NCBI GenBank assembly: GCA_028698375.1
Contig: JAQVDI010000009.1
Span: 1-13,367 of the forward strand
From: Patescibacteria group bacterium
Lineage (GTDB): Bacteria; Patescibacteriota; UBA1384; JAGGWG01
Length of the DNA: 13,367 bases
Direction: 5' to 3'
Part shown: one piece after another, positions 1-6,544 of the stretch
Layout: each line of letters opens with the position of its first letter
Position numbering within the stretch: the first letter of the stretch is position 1
Notes under the pieces: generated by a model
What the model saw: only the letters and a program-made list of their open reading frames with translations
Database searches by the model: none
Told to the model about the DNA's origin: nothing
Translations under genes and position numbers: made by a program

Positions 1-291
1 GATCAACAAAATACCATAGAAAAAATAAAATCTAGAAAAGCCAAAGGGCGTTTTCGACTAAATATTTATAATAATCAAATTGAAAATATAACAGAAGAAA
101 TAAAAATTAATAATTCTCCGGCAAGTAATTATATTTTTGAAGATAAAGAAGTAATTTATTATCCAGGACAAGATGTGCCCAGGGCAATTAACATAAAAAC
201 AAAAAATGGATTCAAAAAAATAAAAAACCCCCACGATCTAACATATTTGGGCAGAGACAACGAAGGGAACCCAGTTTTTGAAGAAAAATAA
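1..291 (+). CDS. 3' end of an unrecognised protein (N-terminus outside window)
   Basis: An open frame runs from the first base of the window to a TAA at 289-291 and encodes the last 96 residues of a protein. The visible part is lysine-, asparagine- and isoleucine-rich and includes a stretch with alternating hydrophobic residues (NYIFEDKEVIYYPGQ), which suggests beta strands, followed by YLGRDNEGNPVFEEK at the end. No known motif is recognised. The next gene starts 11 bases downstream on the same strand, so the two are probably co-transcribed. The frame is supported by its uninterrupted length in AT-rich DNA and by codon use similar to the next gene. The function cannot be inferred. Confidence 0.7.
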   Translation, partial: DQQNTIEKIKSRKAKGRFRLNIYNNQIENITEEIKINNSPASNYIFEDKEVIYYPGQDVPRAINIKTKNGFKKIKNPHDLTYLGRDNEGNPVFEEK

Positions 292-302
292 TTAATAAAT
301 TT

Positions 303-1427
303 ATGCCAGAAGAAGAGCCAAAAAACTTATCCCCAGAAAAAAGAAAAGAAATAGAACAAACAATGTTTGATAATTTTTTTACGAATGAAGTTTTTGGCTC
401 AAAGGAACATTATTATGATGATCCTTTTCTGTCAAAAAATCCCGGGATTCAGGAATCACCGCAAAAGTTAAAAACAGAAGATGAATCAAAAAAAACAGAA
501 GAAAAAAAGAAAACACAACGACCGTCTGAACTAACTTTAACTCAAATAGCAACAGAAAATAATCTTAATCCCAAACCCAATTTACCAGAAAATGAAAAAC
601 TGCCCAATGCAATAACGGAACTAATTCAAACTGAAGTCCCGACAGATGAAAATCCAATTGCACCAGAAAACCCGGTTATATCAGAATCAACCCAGACTGC
701 TGATCCAATAGAACCAGAGGTAGAAATAGAACCAAACGAAAACTTAACTTTAAATGAAATAACAAAAGCCTATTTTGACTTAACCAAAAAAGCAATGATG
801 AGACCATCTACTTCTCGCAAAGAAAAAAGAAATTATCTTGAACCATTAAGAGAAAAAGCAACAAAATTATTAAAAATACAAAATCAAATTTTACCAAAAA
901 ATGATCCAAACTCGCCTTCCTTAACTGAAGATCAAAAAACTACTCTTAATGAGCTATCCGCAAAAAGATATTCGGCTTTTATGAGAGGTGATTACATAGA
1001 AACTGAAGAACTAAATGATCAAATTGCGGATTTAACTAATTTTACAATTACACCAGATTCAGATTCTGACCCAATAACTCCTGAATCTTTAGCAGAACTA
1101 GCTCAAGGAACTACTAATTTGGGAGAACGAGAAATTGTTCCATTAGGTGAAGTAAAAAGGAGAGAAAGACTTGTAGATGAAAATATGATTGTAAAAAATG
1201 GTGAAATTTATGAAATAAACTTTGTACAAAATGCTAACATTAAACTTGAATCAGTAAGTAAAATTAAAATACATTCAATTGAAAGTTCTACAGTTCAAGT
1301 AGAAGATAGTAGCTTAGCAGAAATCGATGAAGCAATAGATTGTGTATTTAACAGTAAAGGATCAGGCAAAATAATTATTAAAGAAGGTGGTAATCTTGAG
1401 GGAAATATTGTTGATCATCAATTATAA
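303..1427 (+). CDS. Acidic, mostly disordered protein with a beta-rich C-terminus, function unknown
   Basis: This 374-residue protein starts at ATG 303, and no Shine-Dalgarno sequence is seen. Residues 1 to about 145 are low-complexity, rich in E, P, K, N and T, with no signal peptide or membrane helix, so they are probably disordered. Residues about 150-250 look helical. Within them, residues about 216-243 (YSAFMRGDYIETEELNDQIADL) weakly resemble the helical hairpin of UVR-type motifs (GDYEEA...LRDQI). The last 85 residues alternate hydrophobic and polar positions in short repeats (NANIKLESVSKIKIHSIESS), as in a small beta-solenoid. No family is recognised with confidence. It follows the unknown gene at 1-291 by 11 bases, and a promoter separates it from the next gene. 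It is probably a cytoplasmic lineage-specific protein. Confidence 0.75.
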   Translation: MPEEEPKNLSPEKRKEIEQTMFDNFFTNEVFGSKEHYYDDPFLSKNPGIQESPQKLKTEDESKKTEEKKKTQRPSELTLTQIATENNLNPKPNLPENEKLPNAITELIQTEVPTDENPIAPENPVISESTQTADPIEPEVEIEPNENLTLNEITKAYFDLTKKAMMRPSTSRKEKRNYLEPLREKATKLLKIQNQILPKNDPNSPSLTEDQKTTLNELSAKRYSAFMRGDYIETEELNDQIADLTNFTITPDSDSDPITPESLAELAQGTTNLGEREIVPLGEVKRRERLVDENMIVKNGEIYEINFVQNANIKLESVSKIKIHSIESSTVQVEDSSLAEIDEAIDCVFNSKGSGKIIIKEGGNLEGNIVDHQL

Positions 1428-1477
1428 AACATAATTTTCCGATCTATCACAATTAAGAACAGTAAAATTTATTTTTA

Positions 1478-1506
1478 TTGACATTTAAGATTTAATATGC
1501 TATTTT
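1478..1506 (+). promoter_or_regulatory. Sigma-70-type promoter for the HARE-HTH gene
   Basis: A perfect -35 TTGACA (1478-1483) is followed after 17 bases by TATTTT (1501-1506), preceded by an extended -10 TG (TGC, 1498-1500). The predicted start of transcription is near 1512-1514. That leaves about 20 bases before ATG 1533, or about 8 before TTG 1521. It is the best promoter match on the plus strand before the regulator gene. Confidence 0.75.
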
Positions 1507-1532
1507 TAGACAGCTAAATCTTGAATTCTTTA

Positions 1533-2525
1533 ATGATTAAAATTAATCCTAAAACAGAATTAGATAAGTTATGGCAAGTTTTGCCTAAGCGGAAAAAAGA
1601 AAAACGTGAACAAGACGTCTTATTTTGTCGTCTAGGGATTAAACAAGATAAAGAAAGTTTGCAAGCAATTGGCAATCGTTATCACATTACCAGAGAAAGA
1701 ATCCGCCAAATTCAGAATCAAGGAATTAAGGGATTACGCAAAGCGGCTAAAAACAATTCTAAAATTTTTGAAGAAATTGCTGCAGAAGTTAAAAAAAATG
1801 GAGGTATTTTATCTTTACCCACTGCTAATAAACTTTTTTTAAGTCCTAACAATAATGATGACCAGACAAAAAAACTTTTACATTTATTCTTAATTGCTAA
1901 TCCAAACCTAAATTATTTTAAAGCTAGTTCCACAACTAACCCGTTTTTTACATATAAAATTAACTCTAAAAAATTCAAGCAAATAGTCCAGAAAATAAAT
2001 TCTTATTTTAAAGATAAAGATATCGGAGAACAAATAGAAAATATTGCTCAAAAATTAAATATTTCTGTTTCGATCTTAAGAGAAATTTCTCAAATTCACA
2101 AGGACTTTGGCTTAAAAGACGAAAATATTGGTCTTAAAATTTTTGCGAACATTAATCCTAGAACCACAGAAAATAAAATTGACTATATTTTTAATAAGCA
2201 CAACAAACCATTACACTTTTCTGAAATTGCCCGATTAATTAAAAAAGAACAATTAGAAAAAAAATTACCAACTACTCCCACAATTCACAATGAATTAATC
2301 AAACATAGAGATAAATATGTACTAATAGGTCGCGGCACCTATGCTTTAACCAAATGGGGATACGCCCCAGGGACCGTAAAAGAGGTAGCAAGAAATATTA
2401 TTGCCAATTCTAAGAAAAAACTAACTCGTGAAGAATTAATCACAGCGATCTTGGAGCAAAGACAAGTTAAACGCAATACAATTATTCTTAATATTTCTAG
2501 CTTTAAAAAACAACTTAGCCAATAA
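1533..2525 (+). CDS. DNA-binding protein with sigma-70 region 4 and a HARE-HTH domain
   Basis: Residues about 10-70 resemble sigma-70 region 4. Residues 42-70 (SLQAIGNRYHITRERIRQI) match the region 4.2 helix-turn-helix that reads the -35 element, compare TLEEIGKRFGVTRERIRQIE in housekeeping sigma factors. Regions 2 and 3 are absent, so it cannot be a complete sigma factor. Residues about 216-290 (LHFSEIARLIKKEQL, then YVLIGRGTYALTKWGY) match the HARE-HTH fold found in the RNA polymerase delta subunit, HB1/ASXL and restriction-linked proteins. The middle is helical and unassigned. It is probably a transcription regulator acting with RNA polymerase. The ATG at 1533 gives 330 residues. An in-frame TTG at 1521 would add four but lies only about 8 bases from the predicted transcript start. 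The gene has its own promoter, and the VirD4-like gene follows after 53 bases. Confidence 0.85.
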   Translation: MIKINPKTELDKLWQVLPKRKKEKREQDVLFCRLGIKQDKESLQAIGNRYHITRERIRQIQNQGIKGLRKAAKNNSKIFEEIAAEVKKNGGILSLPTANKLFLSPNNNDDQTKKLLHLFLIANPNLNYFKASSTTNPFFTYKINSKKFKQIVQKINSYFKDKDIGEQIENIAQKLNISVSILREISQIHKDFGLKDENIGLKIFANINPRTTENKIDYIFNKHNKPLHFSEIARLIKKEQLEKKLPTTPTIHNELIKHRDKYVLIGRGTYALTKWGYAPGTVKEVARNIIANSKKKLTREELITAILEQRQVKRNTIILNISSFKKQLSQ

Positions 2526-2538
2526 ATAGTTTTTCTCT

Positions 2539-2566
2539 TTGTCTCACTTAAGTTTTTTGTTATAAT
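2539..2566 (+). promoter_or_regulatory. Extended -10 promoter of the VirD4-like gene (near-leaderless)
   Basis: A perfect TATAAT (2561-2566) is preceded by TGT, an extended -10. TTGTCT (2539-2544) lies 16 bases upstream and matches four of six -35 positions. Transcription should start about 2572-2574, only 5 to 7 bases before the ATG at 2579, so the mRNA would be almost leaderless. Confidence 0.7.
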
Positions 2567-2578
2567 GAATAAGTATTT

Positions 2579-5452
2579 ATGGTGATAACAGCATTTGCCT
2601 TACTCCTAATTTTTGGCGGCTTATTTTTCGGTCTTTATTTTTATTCTAAAAACCAAGGGCTAATTCGCACCAAAACCGCCCTTGAGCAAGTGGAATGGGT
2701 AACCTTAAATTTGGCAGTACCTAAAGAAAATGAAAAAGGACCAGAAGCAGCAGAAAATTTATTTGCCGCACTCCACGGTATTTTTTTAGAACATGTACCA
2801 GAAATTTTACAACCCCGAGTCAGCTTAGAAATTGTTGCTAAACCAGCAGCGATTAATTTTTATGTTACTTGCCCTAAAAATTTAGTTGATTTTATTGAAA
2901 GCCAAATTTACGCCCAATATCCAGAGGTGGAAATTATTCAAAATGAAGACTACACACAATTTACACCGAAAACTAATTTTGCAGTAGCAGAATTAACCAC
3001 TACAAAAACAGACATTTTACCAATTAAAACTTTCCCTAATTTTGAGGTTGATCCTTTGAGCAGTATCACTAGCGTTTTATCTAAAATCAGTGGCGATCAA
3101 CAAATCTGGGTTCAAATTATTGTGCGACCCTTAAGTGAAAAGTGGCAAAAGAAGAGCGCTAATTGGGTGGCAAGCATTAAAAGCACCGGGAAAGCTCCTG
3201 GCGCTAATTTAACTCTTGGTAATATCTTTAAAGGTATTTTAGGTTTTACCAAAGAGTTGGTAGCAGCAGCCACAGTTAAAACTACTGAAGGCGGGGGAGG
3301 AAGCGAAATCCAATTAACTGGGCCAATGAGTGCTGCCTTGGAAGGAGCTGAAACTAAAACTACTAAACTTGGGTATCAAACAAAAATTAGGTTAATAGCT
3401 TTTGCCGAAGATTATGAAACTTGTCAAAGTAAAGTGCATGGAGTTGTTGGCAGTTTTAAACAATTTAACACTCAAAACATGAATGGTTTTGCTTTGGGAA
3501 GTTTTGACTTGAACAATCAAGAAAAATTAGAAAGATATAAAAAACGTTTTTTTATGGATGGGGGAATAATCCTCAACATTGAAGAACTCGCTTCACTTTA
3601 TCACTTGCCTAATATCAGCGTTCAAACACCTAAAATTGCTTGGGCAGGAAGCAAAAAAGGAGAACCACCAAAGAATTTACCGATTGAAGGCAAAGACGAA
3701 AATGCCGATTTAACAATTTTTGGTAAAACTGACTTTCGTGGTGTACCCACTAAATTTGGTATTTTGCGCAATGACCGTCGACACCATATGTATTTTATAG
3801 GTAAAACCGGCACTGGTAAATCTACAGTTTTACAGAATATGGCCATTTCCGACATACGCAAAGGCGAGGGAATTGCCGTAATTGATCCCCACGGCGAATT
3901 AGTAGAAACTCTTTTAGAGTATATTCCCAAAAATAGAATTAAAGATGTAGTTTATTTTAATCCAGCTGATCAAGAATTTCCAATTGCTTTCAATTTATTA
4001 GAAAATGTTAAACCAGAGTTAAAAGGTATTGTTGCCTCTGGTTTAATTGGTATTTTTAAAAAAATCTGGGCAGACTCTTGGGGCCCTCGTCTGGAATATA
4101 TTCTCCGCAACGACTTATTAGCTATTTTAGATTACCCCAAAGCTACTTTTTTATCGATTAACCGCATATTAGTAGATAAAGAGTTTCGTGCTGAAGTGAT
4201 TCAGCATATCCAAGATCCCGTGATTAAAGAATTTTGGATTAGTGAATATGAACAATATGATCAAAAATTTCGCAATGAAGCCATTGCGCCAATTCAAAAT
4301 AAGGTCGGTCAATTTGTTTCCTCGCCTTTAATTCGTAACATCTTGGGACAAATTAAATCTTCAATTGATATTAACGACATAATGAATAACAAGAAAATTT
4401 TCTTAGTTAATTTAAGTAAAGGGAAAATCGGTGAAGATGTTTCCGAATTATTAGGAGCCATGTTGATTACCAAAATTCAAATTGCTGCTTTGGAACGAGC
4501 AACTATTAAATCTGAAGACCGAACTGATTTTTATTTATATGTAGACGAGTTTCAAAATTTTGCTACAGAAAGTTTTGCCACTATTTTGAGTGAAGCTAGA
4601 AAATACAAATTAAATTTAATTATGGCCAATCAATACATTGCCCAGATGGAAGAAAGCGTGCGCGAAGCAGTATTCGGTAATGTTGGGACACTTGTTTCTT
4701 ATCGCGTTGGTCCTAGCGATGCCCCTTATTTGGCTAAAGAATATATGCCCACTTTTGAAGAAACCGATTTAATTAATTTAAACAATTACCATATTTATTT
4801 AAAAATGTCTGTTGGCGGTGTCACCAGTAGCCCATTTTCTGCTTCAACTTTGCCCCCATATGAAGATAAAGAAAATTTAGAACAAGAAGTGGCTGAAGCT
4901 TCACGCAAAACTTACGGCAAGGCCATTGCCGACGTTAAAAAAGAAATTGCCGAACAATCACAAAGCAAAATCGTAGAAGCTTTTGATGATTTAACCAAAC
5001 CTAAAAATATCAAAGTAGGCGATAAAACTTATTTAGAAAGAATTGGCACCACTGGGCATAAATGGTATTTCCCCATAGAAAAAAATGGGGAACAAACTCC
5101 AAACATTAAAGCTGAGAATCCAAGTCACAAAGAGCAAGAATCAAAAAAAGAACAAACAAAAAAAATAAGTGAAATAATAAAAACTCAAACTCCCGATATC
5201 TCAAACCGATCAAAAAACAATCTTAACTCAATTCCAGAAACTAAAATAGAATCTAAATCGCCAGAAAAACCAACAAAAATAAAACCTAATGAAAACATTC
5301 TCAAAAATTTAATCAACAAAGCCACAGAAGAACCAGAACAAAAAAAACAAACGCAAACAGGTAATTCTAAAAATATAATTAGTGGAACTTTAAATTCAAT
5401 AGAAAAAACCCTTGCGAACGACGATCCTAATCAAGGAGAAATTTATTTTTAA
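2579..5452 (+). CDS. VirD4/TraD-like membrane-anchored ATPase (type IV secretion coupling-protein family)
   Basis: This 957-residue protein begins with one membrane helix (about residues 3-23, AFALLLIFGGLFFGLYFYS). A roughly 350-residue region of unknown fold follows, then a hexameric-motor type ATPase domain. Walker A is GKTGTGKST at 408-416, DPHG is at 436-439, Walker B is FYLYVDEFQ with D656 and E657, and EARKYKLNLIMANQ at 672-685 matches the conserved segment that follows Walker B in TraD, TrwB and DUF87 proteins. The last 130 to 150 residues are rich in K, E, N, Q and S and are probably disordered. Family members pump DNA or hand substrates to a secretion channel. No relaxase, VirB4 or pilin gene is visible nearby, so conjugation is not shown. 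DNA translocation, DNA uptake or secretion are all possible. ATG 2579 is chosen because it follows the promoter directly. GTG 2582 is an alternative. Confidence 0.9.
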   Translation: MVITAFALLLIFGGLFFGLYFYSKNQGLIRTKTALEQVEWVTLNLAVPKENEKGPEAAENLFAALHGIFLEHVPEILQPRVSLEIVAKPAAINFYVTCPKNLVDFIESQIYAQYPEVEIIQNEDYTQFTPKTNFAVAELTTTKTDILPIKTFPNFEVDPLSSITSVLSKISGDQQIWVQIIVRPLSEKWQKKSANWVASIKSTGKAPGANLTLGNIFKGILGFTKELVAAATVKTTEGGGGSEIQLTGPMSAALEGAETKTTKLGYQTKIRLIAFAEDYETCQSKVHGVVGSFKQFNTQNMNGFALGSFDLNNQEKLERYKKRFFMDGGIILNIEELASLYHLPNISVQTPKIAWAGSKKGEPPKNLPIEGKDENADLTIFGKTDFRGVPTKFGILRNDRRHHMYFIGKTGTGKSTVLQNMAISDIRKGEGIAVIDPHGELVETLLEYIPKNRIKDVVYFNPADQEFPIAFNLLENVKPELKGIVASGLIGIFKKIWADSWGPRLEYILRNDLLAILDYPKATFLSINRILVDKEFRAEVIQHIQDPVIKEFWISEYEQYDQKFRNEAIAPIQNKVGQFVSSPLIRNILGQIKSSIDINDIMNNKKIFLVNLSKGKIGEDVSELLGAMLITKIQIAALERATIKSEDRTDFYLYVDEFQNFATESFATILSEARKYKLNLIMANQYIAQMEESVREAVFGNVGTLVSYRVGPSDAPYLAKEYMPTFEETDLINLNNYHIYLKMSVGGVTSSPFSASTLPPYEDKENLEQEVAEASRKTYGKAIADVKKEIAEQSQSKIVEAFDDLTKPKNIKVGDKTYLERIGTTGHKWYFPIEKNGEQTPNIKAENPSHKEQESKKEQTKKISEIIKTQTPDISNRSKNNLNSIPETKIESKSPEKPTKIKPNENILKNLINKATEEPEQKKQTQTGNSKNIISGTLNSIEKTLANDDPNQGEIYF

Positions 5453-5591
5453 ATTAGAGAAGGAACAATTACTTAGTCTAGAATTTAATTGGCGAAGAAC
5501 CGCAGAAATATATTTTTAAAGACCTGCCTGGTATTAGATAGAGATTGCAAAATTTTAGATAATTATATTGTGCGACATAAGATAGAAAAAC

Positions 5592-5628
5592 GTTATTTGG
5601 CCCAAAATAGGGCTATTTTTGAAATAAC
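5592..5628 (+). terminator. Candidate terminator hairpin downstream of the VirD4-like gene
   Basis: TGGCCC (5598-5603) pairs with GGGCTA (5610-5615) around a 6-base loop, with one G-T pair, and five T residues follow (5616-5620). Outside the stem, GTTATT (5592-5597) is also fully complementary to AATAAC (5623-5628), which would make a longer bulged helix. It lies about 140 bases after the VirD4-like stop codon. It may end that transcript, but the distance is long. Confidence 0.45.
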
Positions 5629-6154
5629 AATAACTACCTATTGTCAATAGAAAGGGATAAACAAACGAAAGGGGAAATAAAATTTTTAAAAAATCAATAA
5701 AAATTTGGCATAAATTTTAAACGTTTTAAAGCCAGATGAAACAATAATTAGGTTTACTAATCAATGTGGATAACGAATGGAATAGGAACATCTAATTTAT
5801 AAGACTTTAAAACAAGTCCAAAACAGTACATATATTATAAGATATACGCTTAAGATATATAGAGATTATACCTCAACTAAGCCATAAATAAAGCACTGAA
5901 ATTACCTTTAAATACAAGCGGATCATCTCCGTGATAAATTAGTCGTGCACATATTAAAGTCCAGCGACATAAATTAATAAAGTGGTCATTCAAAAAAATA
6001 TCATGCACTTATATACGAAAATGCAATGCTGGATGTGGCAACAAGACGTTAAGAAATCTACTTCGGCAAACTAAGTATAAAAAATAAATACAAATAAATT
6101 ATTAAAAGGGCCAAATAGAAGCGAGGTTTGGGTGGCTAATCTGAAATTGAAATG

Positions 6155-6182
6155 TATTCGCACAATGTATCTTATGCGACAG
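6155..6182 (+). other. Candidate dif site (XerC/XerD recombination site)
   Basis: The site divides into an 11-base left arm TATTCGCACAA, a 6-base centre TGTATC and an 11-base right arm TTATGCGACAG. The inner eight bases of the two arms are inverted repeats (TCGCACAA against TTATGCGA, seven of eight matching). Compared from memory with E. coli dif, 19 of 28 positions agree, and 16 of 18 in the core from CGCA through TTATG. The outer XerD arm, usually ending TTAAAT, is the weakest part. The position supports the call: it sits in the gene-free stretch where rightward and leftward genes converge, as expected at a replication terminus. An alternative is the end of a decayed insertion sequence. Confidence 0.55.
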
Positions 6183-6262
6183 ATATATAGATAAGGTAAA
6201 TCTGAATAACTAAACTTGACAAATTTAAAAAATGTTTTTTATTGCGTCCCATCCATTATTCT

Positions 6263-6291
6263 TTCCTGCATGTTCCTACAGCTTTCCTGCT
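6263..6291. repeat. Three TTCCTRC repeats spaced at about one helical turn
   Basis: TTCCTGCA (6263-6270), TTCCTACA (6273-6280) and TTCCTGCT (6284-6291) start 10 and 11 bases apart. The longer word CTTTCCTGC is repeated exactly at 6261-6269 and 6282-6290. The phasing would place all copies on one face of the helix, as in iterated protein-binding sites. It lies about 80 bases from the dif-like site. The function is unknown, and chance is possible. Confidence 0.45.
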
Positions 6292-6292
6292 A

Positions 6293-6334
6293 CAATTCTA
6301 TATCCCAAATTCCATATTCTAACTTCTAATTTCA
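6293..6334. repeat. Heptamer array, six degenerate 7-bp units (intergenic)
   Basis: Six consecutive 7-base units begin CAATTCT and ATATCCC and end AACTTCT and AATTTCA. The common pattern is two A-rich bases, then TTC or TCC, then a pyrimidine. The period is exactly 7 with no indels. It is one of five such arrays in the window. Confidence 0.6.
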
Positions 6335-6338
6335 CCAC

Positions 6339-6346
6339 CCCTCCCC
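6339..6346 (-). promoter_or_regulatory. KOPS-like GGGNAGGG octamer pointing at the dif-like site
   Basis: On the minus strand this reads GGGGAGGG, inside a longer run GGGGGAGGGG (6338-6347). It matches the E. coli FtsK-orienting sequence GGGNAGGG. Read 5' to 3' it points toward 6155-6182, the direction expected for KOPS. Such a G run is rare in this AT-rich sequence. KOPS sequences are not known for this lineage, so the role is inferred. Confidence 0.35.
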
Positions 6347-6463
6347 CACTTTAACTATGCGTCACCTAATTTTTGATACTTATTCTCCGAACAAAGTTAA
6401 AAACCAAATTAAATAAAAATTTATTAACTTGGCTACTATCCTCCCTCAAACAATAAAAAATTC

Positions 6464-6512
6464 TTTGATTTAAAATTTTAATTCTTAATTTTTGAGCTTT
6501 AAATTTCAAAAA
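6464..6512. repeat. Heptamer array, seven degenerate units (downstream of secF)
   Basis: Seven 7-base steps follow a loose pattern TTRAATT: TTTGATT, TAAAATT, TTAATTC and so on, ending TTAAATT, TCAAAAA. TTTTTGA (6489-6495) and TCAAAAA (6506-6512) can also form a weak AT-only hairpin just beyond the secF stop. No convincing terminator for the minus-strand transcript was found. The array is more degenerate than the others. Confidence 0.4.
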
Positions 6513-6544
6513 AATTAAATTGTGGATCAAATAAAAAATAACAA

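Larger units (their letters stand above)
5453..6544. other. 1.09-kb gene-free stretch between convergent gene blocks; possible replication terminus region
   Basis: In the frames I read here stops recur about every 11 to 12 codons, as expected for non-coding AT-rich DNA, and no RNA gene is recognised. What it does hold is listed separately: a terminator-like hairpin at 5592-5628, a dif-like site at 6155-6182, phased TTCCTRCA repeats at 6263-6291, a KOPS-like octamer at 6339-6346 and two heptamer arrays. There are also short inverted repeats: CTATTG/CAATAG around 5644, GACTT/AAGTC at 5803-5818, and AAGTTAA/TTAACTT at 6394-6430. All annotated genes to the left point right, and nearly all to the right point left. 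The part up to about 6240 is not unusually AT-rich for a spacer, so decayed genes or an old insertion are possible. Confidence 0.6.

Noticed and set aside
3622..3930. 102-residue minus-strand frame within the VirD4-like gene
   Set aside because: It is a reverse-strand shadow of the Walker A region of the real gene.
5489..5650. 53-residue frame starting at TTG, with protein-like composition
   Set aside because: It has no ATG, SD or promoter, it overlaps the terminator-like hairpin, and this length is common by chance in AT-rich DNA.
5570..6200. Group II intron (a GTGCGAC start is typical)
   Set aside because: No domain V hairpin, no reverse transcriptase and no intron end were found. The match is only the first seven bases.
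5453..6544. RNase P RNA, tmRNA or tRNA gene
   Set aside because: None of the conserved blocks (GAGGAAAGUCC, GGTTCGAATCC and similar) is present on either strand.
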